DNA of 64,000 bases from positions 14,204,897 to 14,268,896 of the forward strand of contig CM060893.1 in assembly GCA_030762935.1 (NCBI GenBank), read 5' to 3'. Positions 1-12,400 of the stretch are shown here, piece after piece. This stretch comes from Hymenopus coronatus. Its lineage: Eukaryota; Arthropoda; Insecta; Mantodea; Hymenopodidae. Under the pieces are notes generated by a model, which was given only the letters and a program-made list of their open reading frames with translations, was not told where the DNA came from and did not search any database. Numbering within the stretch: the first letter of the stretch is position 1; every line of letters starts with the position of its first letter. The position numbers and the translations under genes are program-made.

Positions 1-831
1 TTGTGTCTATGTATTTTTGTAGGGTGATAAACTTATTACAATCAATGTTTAATAGTTCTTTCAGCATTTTATGTATTTATTGTTTACGAAAACATCCCAA
101 CGAGTAAAGCTCACTTTAAGGGGCTATATACAAATTGAGATGCGATATTAACCAATCACAAGTCTTACATAATTATATAACAAGAAAATGCCATAAAAAT
201 TAAGTAATGAAATATAAAAATGTAAAGGTAAGAAGAAAACATAAACTCTTGTAAGTCCTTTCCAAATTTAATAATAGTGAAACTAAGGGAAAAAAATAAT
301 GAAGGTAATACTACTAATATAAAGAGCATAAAACAGATGTTTCTTTAATTTTAGTTTGAATTATATTTGTTTTTAGTTTTAATTTAAATTGCTAAAAATT
401 AGAGGTATTCTTTATTTCTTTGGGTAATTCATTATAAATTTTAAATAAGAAATGTTTTAAACCTTTTGTTCCAAGTTACACTTTCAGAATGATTAAAATA
501 AATATTTAATTTCTAATGCGTGTTGTATTGATGTATTTCTTTGTTATATTTATGTGTGGCTTTAAATATATAAACAGCAGCATTATTTAATTATTAATTC
601 CAAAGGTAATATTTTAGATTTTTATAAACAATTTAAGTGGTAGTTAAATAATGAACGGCTAATTTCTAATAGCCTTGTTCTGAAGTACTTTTAATTGTTT
701 CAAAACTTTTTTTTCTTTATGATGACTCCAAATATATAAGCTATAAGATAGTATTAGAGAATAGTACTGTGATCTTAAGCAAGAGATTGGTAACAGTCCT
801 TTAAACCGAACAAATATCCCTGTATTAGGAG
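1..831. other. AT-rich non-coding DNA, nothing recognised
   Basis: No reading frame, RNA gene or known repeat is visible. The sequence is AT-rich and is probably intron or upstream flank of the zinc-finger gene, whose first visible exon begins at 3317. Confidence 0.5.
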
Positions 832-1859
832 CAATTCTTGGTAATGTTGTCGTTTAAGGGTCACTTGGCCGCGCAATGCCGCAGAACCATACCAACTTCA
901 GAAATTGAAAACCCGCTGTAGAACTGAGCACACAGTGCCAAAGGAATTAAACTGGTTAACAGCCGCAAGATGGCAGTAGTAGCACGATTATATGTTACTA
1001 AATGGCCCATATATGTCATAACAGAAGGGTGTGGCAATGCTAGCAGACGACGGCATCTGTCATACACCATTACCCCTACTTAGTGCAGATGTTGGTTATT
1101 TGAGGTTATGTGGTACATTAGCTAGCTAAGGGAGATTTCATCAAAACATAAAGATAACTCCATCTACGTCACACTGCAATTGCGGGGCTTTGAATATGTT
1201 TGATCAAGTAATATTTGGGTTAAATGGAGAAATTTAAATCACAAAGCTAATGTTAAATAAGAAGTTATTCATTGCTTTGTTTCTTTTTACGAAAACAGGA
1301 GCATTAGTAGTAAATAAAATTATTATTATTGTTGTAGCTGTTATTATTATTATTATTATTATTGTTATTAATAGGGTAGTATGATGCTTATGATGATGAG
1401 TATTATTATAATTATTATTAGTTGTAAGAATAACTGTCAGCCAAACCTTGCTCTTTAGTTATGTCATTGGTAGCCTTAAAAAAGGCTATTTTGTCATTGA
1501 AGAAAATTTGAAAGAGGTGGAGAACAGTAGGAGATATTTGGAAGAACAGTATATGCGCTCCTTGACGTATATAATTGCATATTTCAGCATTTACCCCACC
1601 TTCCTATGAATGCACTGCCTAATTGTATACTTCTGGGTTTCCCCGCCTTGCTATGGTTACGCTTCCTAACGCATATACTGTTAATTGCAAATTCCATGCT
1701 TTTCACACTACCCCTTTGACTGCGCTGCCTTCCTACCTTTGCGCAATACCAACTATATGTGCTCCATTAAGCTGAATATTGCACCTTTCAGATGCAAAGG
1801 TTGGCTGCCTGATGTTATGCAGCCAAGTGACCCTTAAAGGGCAACATTACCCAATTCTT
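832..1859. mobile_element. Non-autonomous TIR transposon with 8-bp target duplication
   Basis: The element occupies 840-1851 (1,012 bp). Its ends are inverted repeats of about 30 bp with two mismatches, beginning GGTAATGTTG (left 840-869; right 1822-1851, read on the minus strand). It is flanked by a perfect 8-bp direct repeat, CAATTCTT, at 832-839 and 1852-1859. No transposase frame is present. An ATT-rich microsatellite lies inside at about 1318-1375. An 8-bp duplication is typical of hAT and P elements and occurs in Merlin. The leading GG does not match the usual hAT end, so the superfamily is left open. Confidence 0.85.
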
Positions 1860-1932
1860 TTACATATGCTCTGAATTTGTTATTTTCCATATAAATAATT
1901 AGGAATATTTCTATACAGTGGAGCACCTTTAC

Positions 1933-2098
1933 TGGAATCATTTAATAATGAGTCAAAATTATAAACACTTTAAAATTCTTACATGTTTCAGGGAGCATCC
2001 TCCCTATCCTCAGTTAAAATTATTCTTTAAAAAAAAAAAACATGTAAGAAGATAATTTTAAAGTGTTTATAATTTTGACTCATTATTAAATGATTCCA
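1933..2098. repeat. Inverted repeat, probable Penelope-like element tail
   Basis: The arm at 1933-1984 is repeated in reverse complement at 2041-2098 with only small differences. The loop carries ACATGTTTCAGGGAG and a downstream CCTCAG, resembling the tail signature of Penelope-like retroelements seen elsewhere in the window, where an 'acatgtttc' block sits in inverted tails. The family assignment is inference; the inverted repeat is directly visible. Confidence 0.6.
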
Positions 2099-2104
2099 AT
2101 ATAT

Positions 2105-2425
2105 TTTACAATTTAAAATTTCATCTATAGTCAAACCTAAGAATTTTGTCTCTGCTATTTGCATAACGAAATTATTGTTAAAGATTAACTGATTGGAAGT
2201 TTTAATAGTATATAGGCTGTTTTTTTTAATATTTAAAAGTAATTTTTTTGTTCTAACCATTCAGATAAAACATTTATATTGATATTCACATTTATGTATA
2301 ACTCCTCGAATGTCTCTCCTACATAGAAAATACTTGTATCACCAGCAAAAGTAAAGAGACTCTATAAAGACATCATTGACATAAATCAAAAACAGAACAG
2401 GGCCTAGTATTGATCCCTGAGGCTT
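2105..2425 (-). mobile_element. LINE reverse transcriptase fragment (Jockey/CR1-like)
   Basis: Read on the minus strand from 2425, the translation begins PQGSILGPVLFLIYVND, the conserved reverse transcriptase stretch that includes the PQG and LFLIYVND landmarks of non-LTR retrotransposons. It continues in broken frames into a segment with LSEW-, LLLNIKK- and FLGLTIDE-like remains, the usual block after the catalytic domain. In-frame stops show it is dead. The YADD-type catalytic box is not intact. The clade is uncertain. Confidence 0.75.
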
Positions 2426-3009
2426 TCCGCAGTTGCTACCCCTACCCCAATGAACTTCCACCTGTGTTGGAATGCCATGCCTTCCTTTGCTCTCCGCCAG
2501 ACCACATGCATTCTTTTGTTTCTCTTTCTGCAGTTAGACACTCCTCCTCAGTGATGTCTCTTTACTGGAATCTCCCACTGCACTGTCAGACATCATCTCT
2601 TGGAATGTTTTTCGTTGGATATTGCTGCTTTGGTATAGTGGTGACACTATGCTTGACTTCCTTTCTCTCCTTATGCTATATTCTCCTCCACATTCACATT
2701 ACTTTCCTTGTTCATGGTTGTTGATCATCTTTGGCCAACATCTGTTGTTACTGTTGTTTCTTTTATGTTTTGCTGATTTTTTTTCTCCATTTGTGTGTTC
2801 TATCCACATAACTTTCTCTTCCTGTTGTGCAAACAAAAGTCTAAACCATGAAGGCTACTTACTATCCACCACATACCAATTGAGTATATCGTGTGACAAA
2901 TCTGTTGCAATATGACCAAGTAGTAACCATTCTTTTGTTTATAGTGAGGCAATAAAAACAGTAATGAACCAATTTTTCAAGATTTGCCTATGCTTCAGCC
3001 TCCTGTTTC
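2426..3009. other. Non-coding, nothing recognised
   Basis: Pyrimidine-rich unique-looking sequence. Two overlapping open frames near 2410-2915 have no recognisable motif and are judged chance. Confidence 0.4.
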
Positions 3010-3185
3010 TCTAGTACTGACATCAAAATGTGTAATGAAACTATTTTTGAAGGCATTTATCTTGATTAACATAAGTAGATAGAAAAATAAGCTTTTATAA
3101 GAACAGTTTAAATAAGAGGGATAGCAATAAATAAAGTGGGTATAGAAAGTTATGTGAATGTTCCATATCAACTCTTTTTGCTTAA
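3010..3185 (+). repeat. Repeat A, 3'-end fragment
   Basis: Repeat A is the name used here for an unclassified dispersed family of about 0.9 kb (best full copies 4090-4990 and 54170-55085). This piece matches its 3' end, including the TTATCTTGATTAACAT block and the terminal AGTTATGTGAATG block. It ends about 130 bp upstream of the exon at 3317. Confidence 0.65.
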
Positions 3186-3316
3186 GAGTTCTTGAGTAAG
3201 CATTCAGAAATTATTTAATTTGCTTTTTAAGGAAGTGAGATCCTGAAAAGATGTTTTCTCGCATGGCAGATTTTTCAAGAGTAATAATGTAACAAAAGTT
3301 GTACGTTTGTACGCAG

Positions 3317-3417
3317 GTGTGGTGCTAAACAAAGTAAATGAGCTGATAGATGAGACATCTGCCACTGGGCCTAACAAATGTCACTGCTGCGGTGAAGATT
3401 TAGAGACAGCACATGTG
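3317..3417 (+). CDS. Zinc-finger gene, first visible exon
   Basis: The acceptor is ACGCAG at 3311-3316 and the donor is GTACGT from 3418. After two bases completing a split codon, 33 codons read [20 protein letters not shown] and then [13 protein letters not shown]. The CHCC cluster looks like half of a degenerate zinc-binding site upstream of the first true finger. The exon keeps the frame into 3499. The preceding exon lies outside or was not found in the 3.3 kb to the left. Confidence 0.7.
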
Positions 3418-6400
3418 GTACGTGTTGATAGAAAATAATGATAGTATGATTATTGACTCAGCAAGACACTGTTTTGATTGTATTACTGTGTGTTTCAGGG
3501 TGGAGAGTTTGAGTGTGTTGACTGCAAAAAGAACTTCAAGCTTAAGTCAAGTTTGGAGCGGCACCGACGAGTGATTCACTTTGAGGGAGAAACTTATTCT
3601 TGTCCAGAATGTGATGCTCGCTGTCCAGATAAGGGAACACTTGCACGTCACATGTATACTCATACAGGTCAGTTTGAAAAACACATATCTGTACAGCGGA
3701 ACCCTTCATAACCGAACTAAGGGGCCAAGTCATTTTGGATAATTGATGGCAAAGATTTTATGAAGTAAAGGAAGAGAATAATAGTGCAACAGTGGTCTAA
3801 CCCATCTTTTTAAAAACTGGAGAATAACTCAGTTAAAGTTAAACACACCTGGTTTCTTTAAGAATAAGGAGAACCTCATTTTTTTAATGGCACTGATTGT
3901 TCACTGATACTTTTCCAGATTATTACACAACACATTGAGTACTGTTTAAATAATGTTGAGATGTAACAATTTTTATTAGTGTGGCGCAAATCTTTTTCTG
4001 GGTTAGACCACTGTTGTGCTGACCCCCTCAATTATTCTCAAGGTGGATATCAGAGTACAAATGAGTTGGAGCCATAAAAGAACTTGTTTGTGTAGATGAC
4101 TTTGATCTTTACTTTCTCTAACCCTGTATGTACAGTGTACATAGTGGATTGTATTCCACCCAAAATTTTGCTACCGAGATTTCACCAGAAATACATGTTT
4201 AAGGTCCCCCTGAATAAAAAAAAAAGCATTTTCAGAAAAATGTGTGGGTGGGGACAGCATAGCTCAAAAACGAAAAGACGGTTAAATACCGAACTTGGCA
4301 TTTAAGTTTGGTAATTTTGAAGGATGCGAGACGAAGATTTTCAAAAAATCCCCCCACCCCAAATTACCCTTTACATGTAAAAATTTTCAAAAATGTTGTT
4401 TTTCTTAAAAATGGCAACGGTTTTGACTCAAATACCACATATTAAAGCCATTTCTATGACAAATAAAATGTATATCTTGAATTTTCTGGGAATAGCTTCT
4501 GAGGACCTACTTATTCTGGAAGAATTTTGTTGAATTTTGCATAACTAGTAAACCATAAGAGATAGACAAAAACTTACTACCTAAAAAAAGGAAGATCTCT
4601 TTAAAATACACAATTTATATCATATAGATTTTTTCGTGGACTTTAGCATTTTTGAAATATTCCTTGTTATTAGTTTCAATTGTAAAGTAGTTACACTTTT
4701 CAGTAAGTGTCCATTTTTCTTTTGTTCTAATGCTGGCCAAGCAAAGAAGTGATTTGCAGTGACAATCTTATAACGATAGCTTTTAAAACATTTAACTACC
4801 ACGTTAGCATAGCATATTCCTTTAGTTCCCTACTACTTTTAAGGAACTAAGTAATAAGAACATTCTGCTAATGTTTATCTCGATTAACATTGTGTAGAAA
4901 GAAGAATAATCTTTTGTAAGAAGTTTGTTTGTAGAGCAACTAGAGAAAGTCACGTAAGTGTAAAACATCAGATTTCTTCTTTGAGAATGCCATGGAGTTA
5001 AAAATAATTAGTTGTTGCTACCCACAAAAAATATATGTAAAGTAAAACAGAAATCACAGATATTTCATTCCAATATACTAGATGGTCACAATTTAGTAAC
5101 TGAGCAGATAGAAGAATTAACAATAAAATCTGAATGTTTGAAATGAACTCAAACATTCAAGGTTAAAAAAAAACAGTTACACAACAGCAGCTATGCCAGC
5201 TATTCCTTCTATATACATCACTCGCTTGTCTGTATTTACAGGTCTGAAGCCTTATTCATGCACAAGATGCAACAAACAGTTTAGCAGGAAGTATCACTTG
5301 GAGCGTCATGTTCTGCAGACAGGTTGTGACGGTAACCCTCGTCCTACATACCCTTGCCAGGTAAATAATACATGGAATTTATAAACAATTTTATTCACGC
5401 CAGCCTGTATAAGGTTTCTTTTTTTTTTTTTTTAAATTTTGATACCCAGATATCACTGGAAATTCACTTTTTAGGGTGCCCTGTACCCAAAACAAGCATT
5501 TTTAGAAAAGGTCCATGTGTGGGTAAATGGGTGTGTGTGGTTTTTTTTAATTTTTATATCACAGTTCCATTACAGATAAATACTATTTGCTTGTGAGGTT
5601 CTGAATCATAGTTACTTACTTTAATTCACATGATACAAACTATATAAGTAGATTTTAATCACTGGAAGTGGTTAAGTGTGAAGCTAGCAATTAGTTTTAA
5701 TATTGGAGTTGAGTATGCACACATGTACTTCGCAGAACTAGTTTTGCATGCAACAGCTGTCAAGAAAATTTCCCTGGACATTATTTGTGCAGCTATTGAT
5801 GAATGGCCTCAACGTCTTTGCCACTGTGTTGCTGCACATGGTGATTATTTCAAATGTGTATTTTCATTTTGTATCCCTCCTTGTTAGTCCGTGCTTGTTC
5901 AGCTTGAGGAATAAACAAAAATAAATGCCACCTGGACTCATATCTTATGTTTATAATGAAATAAAATGGTGTACTACTTGAATGATGATGACAACGATGA
6001 TGTAAATGCCAAAATTACAGTGTATATCCAATAAGTACAAAACTGACCCTTTCTAGCTATTACAAAGAGGTAACAGGCTCTTTCAACAGATCATAGTTAG
6101 GGGTTCCACCTAAGCTAGTAGACCTGTTTCAGTTGCCTCCAGGCCTTTGTAGTGCATAGGTTGCACCTGAAATGAAAGTGTGTTGAGTTTTTAGATCAAA
6201 AGTCAAGATGCTGCGATCAACTTTTGCATTAAGCTGGACAAATCTGCTGTGGAGGCCTTTGATCTGTTTTATGAGACTTATAAGAGTGAAGCCATGTCCA
6301 GAATATATGTTTTTGAATGGCGTAAAACAATAAAAACTGATTGGGAAGATGAACAATATGGTAGAGGTCCTATTTTGACACAAACAGATGAATGCATCTT

Positions 6401-9400
6401 TTAGAGTTTGCCCATTGGAAGGGAGCTCTGCAATACTTGGGTCCTCTATCATGACAAGTTGCCTAGTCACATATTCCTTACTATAAGAAAGTGCTGATTA
6501 ACCACAAAGTGGCACCCTATAGTCTAAATATGGCTCCCCCCAACTTCCTTTTGTTCTCTCAGAGCAAAAAATACTTGAAATTACATAATTTCAAATGATA
6601 TGAGGCAATCCAAGCAACTTTTAGTCTTGGAATTGCCAACTTAAAGGAGCATACAAAGGCTGGAAACCAGAGGTCCCAGGTTCGATTCCCGGCTGGGACA
6701 GGGAAGTTTTCTTTAACCAGAATCAGTTCTTATCTGCACAGAGTCTGGAAGTATGAATGTGAGTGAATGAGTGTGTGTTTAATGGTATAAAACCGAAAAA
6801 CCAACATTAAGATACCCACAGTTCAGCGAGATAAACACCAGCAGTTGTTTCTCAAGTCACAGCCCTCATTATGACCATTGAAGTTAGAGGAGGCTATACA
6901 AATGAAACAATCAAGCTTGGTAAATACAGGATAATTTAAGTGAAACTCCTGTTAGTCTTTGGTTGCGTCAGGAAAAGGTCTGGATCTCCATCATATGATT
7001 ATCCTCTCATCAATACTTACATTTGCTTTATTTATCAACAATCCTAAATCCAGTTTCCAACAATAATATATGAAAATGAATCATAATATAGGATGGCAAC
7101 ATTGAAGGCAGTGTAGGACTAAGTGACTTCTATTCCTGTGCATCTATAACAAAAAATGTAATGAAACTATTTCTGCAAATGTATATCTTGCTTAACATGA
7201 AGCAGATGATAATAATAATAATAATAAGAACAAGAACAACAACAACAAGAAGAAGAACAAGAAAAACTAGAACAACAAGAAGAAGAACAAGAAAAACTAG
7301 AACAACAACAAGAAGAACACGAACAACAACAAGAAGAACACGAACAACAACAAGAAGAACACGAACAACAACAAGAAGAACACGAACAACAACAAGAAGA
7401 ACACGAACAACAACAAGAACACGAACAACAAAAAAACAAGAACAAGAACAACAACAACAAGAATAACAAGAACAAGAACAACCAGAGCAACAACAAAAAA
7501 CAAGAACAACAACAATAACAACAACAAGAACAAGAACAACAACAGCAGTAACAACAAGAACAACAACAAGAACAACAAGAACAAGAACAACAACAAAACA
7601 AGAACATGAACGACAACAAGAACAACAGCAACAAGAATAACAACAATAACAAAAAAAAAAAAAATAAGAACAACAACAAGAACAAGAACAACAGAAAGAA
7701 CAACAAGAACAAAAAAAGAAGCCTGCCTGGGTAGCGTGGTGGTAGCATGTCTGCCTCACGTTAAAAAGGTCGTGAGTTTGAATCTTGCTTAGGGTGAGTT
7801 ACCTGGGTAAGGTTTTTTCCAGGGTTTTCCCTTATCCTGAGAAGACTAATGTCGAGTAACTTTAAGCTCCATGGACCCCGAGATCATTTGAGCATCATAT
7901 CATCAATTGCATTCATCGTCTGATATGACCAAACCAGGTTAAAGGACGTTAAACTACAACAAAAACAAAACAAAAATAATAATAATAATAATAAAATTCA
8001 AAAAAATTAATAAGAGTAGTTTATAGAAGCTGTACAAAAATAAATGATGAGTATAGGAACTAATATGAATGTAGCACATCTGATATTTTGTAACTGCAAT
8101 ATGAATCTGTTTGTTATAAGGTTTGTGGCCGTATGTTTAGTCGAAAGGATAACTTACGTGAGCATTTGCGAGCACATGCAGGTCAAGTGAAAAGGAAGAA
8201 GAAATACAACTGTGAGCATTGCAACAAGGAGTTCCATGGTACCACGCTGCTGCAGATTCACTTAAGGACACATACAGGTAACAGATATATCATGTGAAAT
8301 TGCTTTTGTACATTTCGCCCAAGATTGATTTTATATCAAGCTTTAACTAGAAACACGTATTTTGAGGCTCCCTCATTGCCCCTCAAAAATCATTTTTAGA
8401 AAGTATATGAAAGACGGAGTAATTGTGTATGAGAAAGAATGGGGAGGGGGGGGGGGGGAGGCAACAAATATTTGGACAAATGTTGGCATCTTTCAAGCAT
8501 GCAAGATGAAAATTCCAAAAAAATCTCCCAACCCCAAAGTACACTTTACATGAGAATTGTTTTTGTTTTCTCAAAACTGCTTACAAGGATATAAAATATT
8601 GTTGTTTTAAGACAGTTGCATGAGAAGCTTTATATCTTGAATTTTTGTATAAGTTTTCTGCAGTCTAAATGAATTTTATACACTGGTAAATCTAAGAAAT
8701 AGATAAAACGTTTTAATTTAAAACTGTTGGAAATTATTCACAATGAAGCAAATAATTAAGTTATGGAAACTGATGACCTATGGAATGATATTTTTGGGAA
8801 ATTCAGTAAATGCTAAAAAAGTATTTATTATGCAAAAAAAGATAATAAGAATAATGGCAGGGGAAAGACAATCAACTCACTGCAAAATGTTTGGAATTTT
8901 ACCATTAGCCTGTGAATATATTCTAGCCATATTGTCATTTGTAATAAATAACCCAGAAAAGTTTACAAAAAATACAGATATTCATAACAAAGAGACCAGA
9001 CATAGACAGGACCTACATAGACCAACAATTATTCCAAAAAGGGGCTTACTACAAAGGAATAGTTTTGTTTAATTCACTTCCCTCTTGTATAAAAGAATTG
9101 CAAATGAACAAAAACAAGTTTAGATCAGAATTAAAAAGGTACCTTATTACTCACACCTTCTATACAGAGGAAGATTTCATTCTATCAAAAAACACTGGTA
9201 ATAATGTAACATTGTAAATATATTAAAGATGAATATTCTAAGAATGCAAGTGTACAGGTAGGCTTTTGGAAACAGACATGTAATTGAAAATTATGCAAAA
9301 ATGACACCTCTGAAAATTCATTGTCAGAGTTATTATTTGTAAATAAATGTATTAATAAGTATGAATAAACGTAATTGTTGATATGATCTACATATATGTG

Positions 9401-12400
9401 TGTGTAGGTGTTTTTTTGCCTTCTGGTAACTTGGTAAGTGGAGCAATATGAGTGCTTAATGTTGATTCATTACAAAAACTGTAGATATCATTAAAACATA
9501 AAAACTCAGTTGATGTCAAATAACTGTCTGTGTGGCATTAACTATTATGAGATTTTTGTTGCTATTTGAATTTTCAATATATTTTTAATAAGTGCTTGCT
9601 CTAGAAGTTAGTAAAAAGTAGAATGGAAAATGTTGAAAGGCAAGAGAAATGGGGAAGGGAGGAAGAAAATAGTATGCAGAACATTGAAAAGACAGGAAAA
9701 GGAAAGATTAGCATAAATGAGAATGGGATCAATATGCTCAACGGGGTGAGGGGTAATGGAAAAGGTATATGCAAATTGTGTGGTGGAAAGGAAAGCACCT
9801 AATGTAAAGAACTACGGATATGGAGGGAAATAGGATGGGAAAAAAATTGACATACATAAATAGTAACTATAAAAATGCTGATAGGAAAAGATTAGAAGAA
9901 CATTAGAGCCATGGAGTAATTTTTAAAGTAAAAGAGAATTGGATTAGAAAAGTAAGAGGCACAAGGAAGGGGTAGGGGTAGGCAAAGAAGAGTGACTACA
10001 AAGGGGGCTACAAAGTTGGTGAGCCAAGAAAACTGAAGAGCACAAAATATGATTAGATAACCAGGAAAATATGTAAAGGAGTTAAGTTAGTGTAAAATAT
10101 TTTATAAGTTTGTAAATAAGAGATACAAATGCATATATTCACTTCAGTTTATAAAACCAGCTATTGTTGCATAAAAAAGTGTACTTATAGTTTTTAAATA
10201 AAAGTAATAATGCTGTCATTTTTAAGGTTTACTCTGCTAGAAATTTTTAGAATAATCTTCATATTATACTCTAGTTTTTTGAATATATGAGGGTTGACTG
10301 ATAAGTCCCGGGCGTCACACAGATATGGCACCACTAGATGGTAGCACTGTATAGTTTAACTCTAGACTAGCTTGTATCCTCAGTTACAGGTCAATAGCTT
10401 GTTTAGTTTTCGAATGTCAGCATTTTAAACAAGACAACTTTAGAGTTTTCACGAAAATGGAGGATTTGGGAAAACGAGCAGTGATTAAATACTTCCATTT
10501 CAAAGGCTTAATGCCTAAAGAAATCAAGGAGGAAATGGACAGTACATTGAAAGACTCTGCCCCTAAAGGTGGGTTGCAGAGTTTAAAATGAGATATACGA
10601 GCACTAGTAATGAGCCTCGCTCTGGATGCCCTGTAGAAGTGACAACTTTAGAGATCATTGAAAAAATTTATAGTTTACTACTAGACCGCAGATTAAATTT
10701 GGCAGAGGCTGTTAACCTATCAAAAGAACATGCAGGTAATATTTTAAGTAATGTTTTGGGCTTTCACAAGGTCTGTGCAAGATGGGTGCCGTGTTTGTTG
10801 ACACTTGATCAAAAGTTGCAAAGAAAAACTGTTTCTGTTAAGAATGTGGAGCTCAACATAAAAATCCCAGTGAACTTTTGAGATGGCTTGTTACCATGGA
10901 TATAACTTGGATACATCACTATACTCCAGAGTGTAAATCACAGCCAAAGGTGTGGATTGCGCCAGGTGAATGAACTCCAAAAAAGGCAAAGTCAATTTTG
11001 TCAGCTAACAAGGTTATGGTGAGTGTTTTCTGGGATGCACAGGGAATTATTTTTATTGATTACTTGGAAAAGGGTAAAAGTATCACTGGTGACTACTATG
11101 CAAGCTTACTGCAACGTTTGAGTGATGAGATAAAAAAAAAAATCTTGTTTCCTTACTACAATGTTCTGGCACATCGTTCAGTCATTGCAGTGGGAAAAAT
11201 GTGTGAATTAAAGTTGAAATTACTTGAACAGATCTAGCACCCAGTGACTACCACCTGTTCCCAAATCTCAAAAAAAAATTTCTTGGAGGACGAAGATTTC
11301 ACAGCAATGAAGAGGTTATTGATGTGGTAAACAACTATTTTGAGGACCTTGATAAATTGCACTACAGAGATGGTTTAATTAACTTAGAACACTGATATGA
11401 TAAATGTATTAGCCTTTCTGGAGATTATGTTTAGAAATAAAGCAAAAAAAGAATTTTTTAAATGCTGTTTTCATTGAGAGGCCCGGGACTTATCAACCGA
11501 CCCTAGTATGTTCAGTTTACATCCTGCATAAAATAATGATATTGATATCAGAATTATACAATTTCCAACATTAATATGCACATATTTTGTAATTTTACAG
11601 GAGAGAAGCCATACCAGTGTGATTACTGCAGTAAACGCTTTCCATCTAGTGGTGCAATGAAGAAACACCGTCGTATGCATACTGGCGAACGTCCATATGA
11701 ATGCAAGGAGGTCAGTGATTCTCTGCTGATGCAATTATGTATGAGTAGGCATTTGATTGTAATTATGCTGTAATATGTAACATAATATCTTGTGACTGTC
11801 CACCAGCTCATGCTCCAACTACACCATAATATATGACACTGGACACACTGAACTCCTCACGCTTATAGCAGTATTACAAACTTTGTAGTGCATTAATAGA
11901 CGGATCACATCTTAAGTTAACTTGTAAGAGTTATACGTGACTTCAGAATATGTTTCAAAAGCCATTGCTTTCATTCAGATCTATTCTGTAATGTTTTTTA
12001 CAGCTTTACAAATTGTAAAAAACCAGCAAACATTTATTTTGCGTATTCATTTGGAATTCTGTAACTTCCTAACAAAACATAATTTTGTTAAGAATAAAGA
12101 TTTGTTGAATGCAACAAATGTTGAAACCCTGTTGCTAATGTGTTTATTATGCAATATAATTGCATAGATAGCATTCTAATGTTGTGGTGAGAGGAAATGT
12201 AAAATAAAAATTAGCAGATTAAATATTTATTTATGTGTTTTAGTGTATGTTATGCATTATGCTTAGGTAAGATGTTCCGTACGAATTGATGCTCCCAATT
12301 TAGCTCATAAGAGACAAAGTTTACTATCAAAATAAACATATAATCTCATAATAAAATGTAACAATTATTCATGTAAGACTTTTAGGTTAAAATAGTGGTT

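Larger units (their letters stand above)
7140..8098 (+). repeat. Repeat A 3' end, split by microsatellite and SINE
   Basis: 7140-7212 (TGTAATGAAACTATTT..., ATATCTTGCTTAACATGA) and 7985-8098 (ending ATATGAATGTAGCACATCTG) together correspond to the right end of repeat A as seen at 3010-3185. The gap is filled by a trinucleotide microsatellite and a SINE. The right edge lies about 25-35 bp before the splice acceptor of the exon at 8121. Confidence 0.6.

Noticed and set aside
2410..2915. Two overlapping plus-strand frames of about 100 codons
   Set aside because: No motif, pyrimidine-rich composition, no splice context linking them to the zinc-finger gene.
7130..7759. Long open frames on both strands (up to 209 codons)
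   Set aside because: Produced by the trinucleotide microsatellite; amino-acid composition is pure low complexity in every frame.
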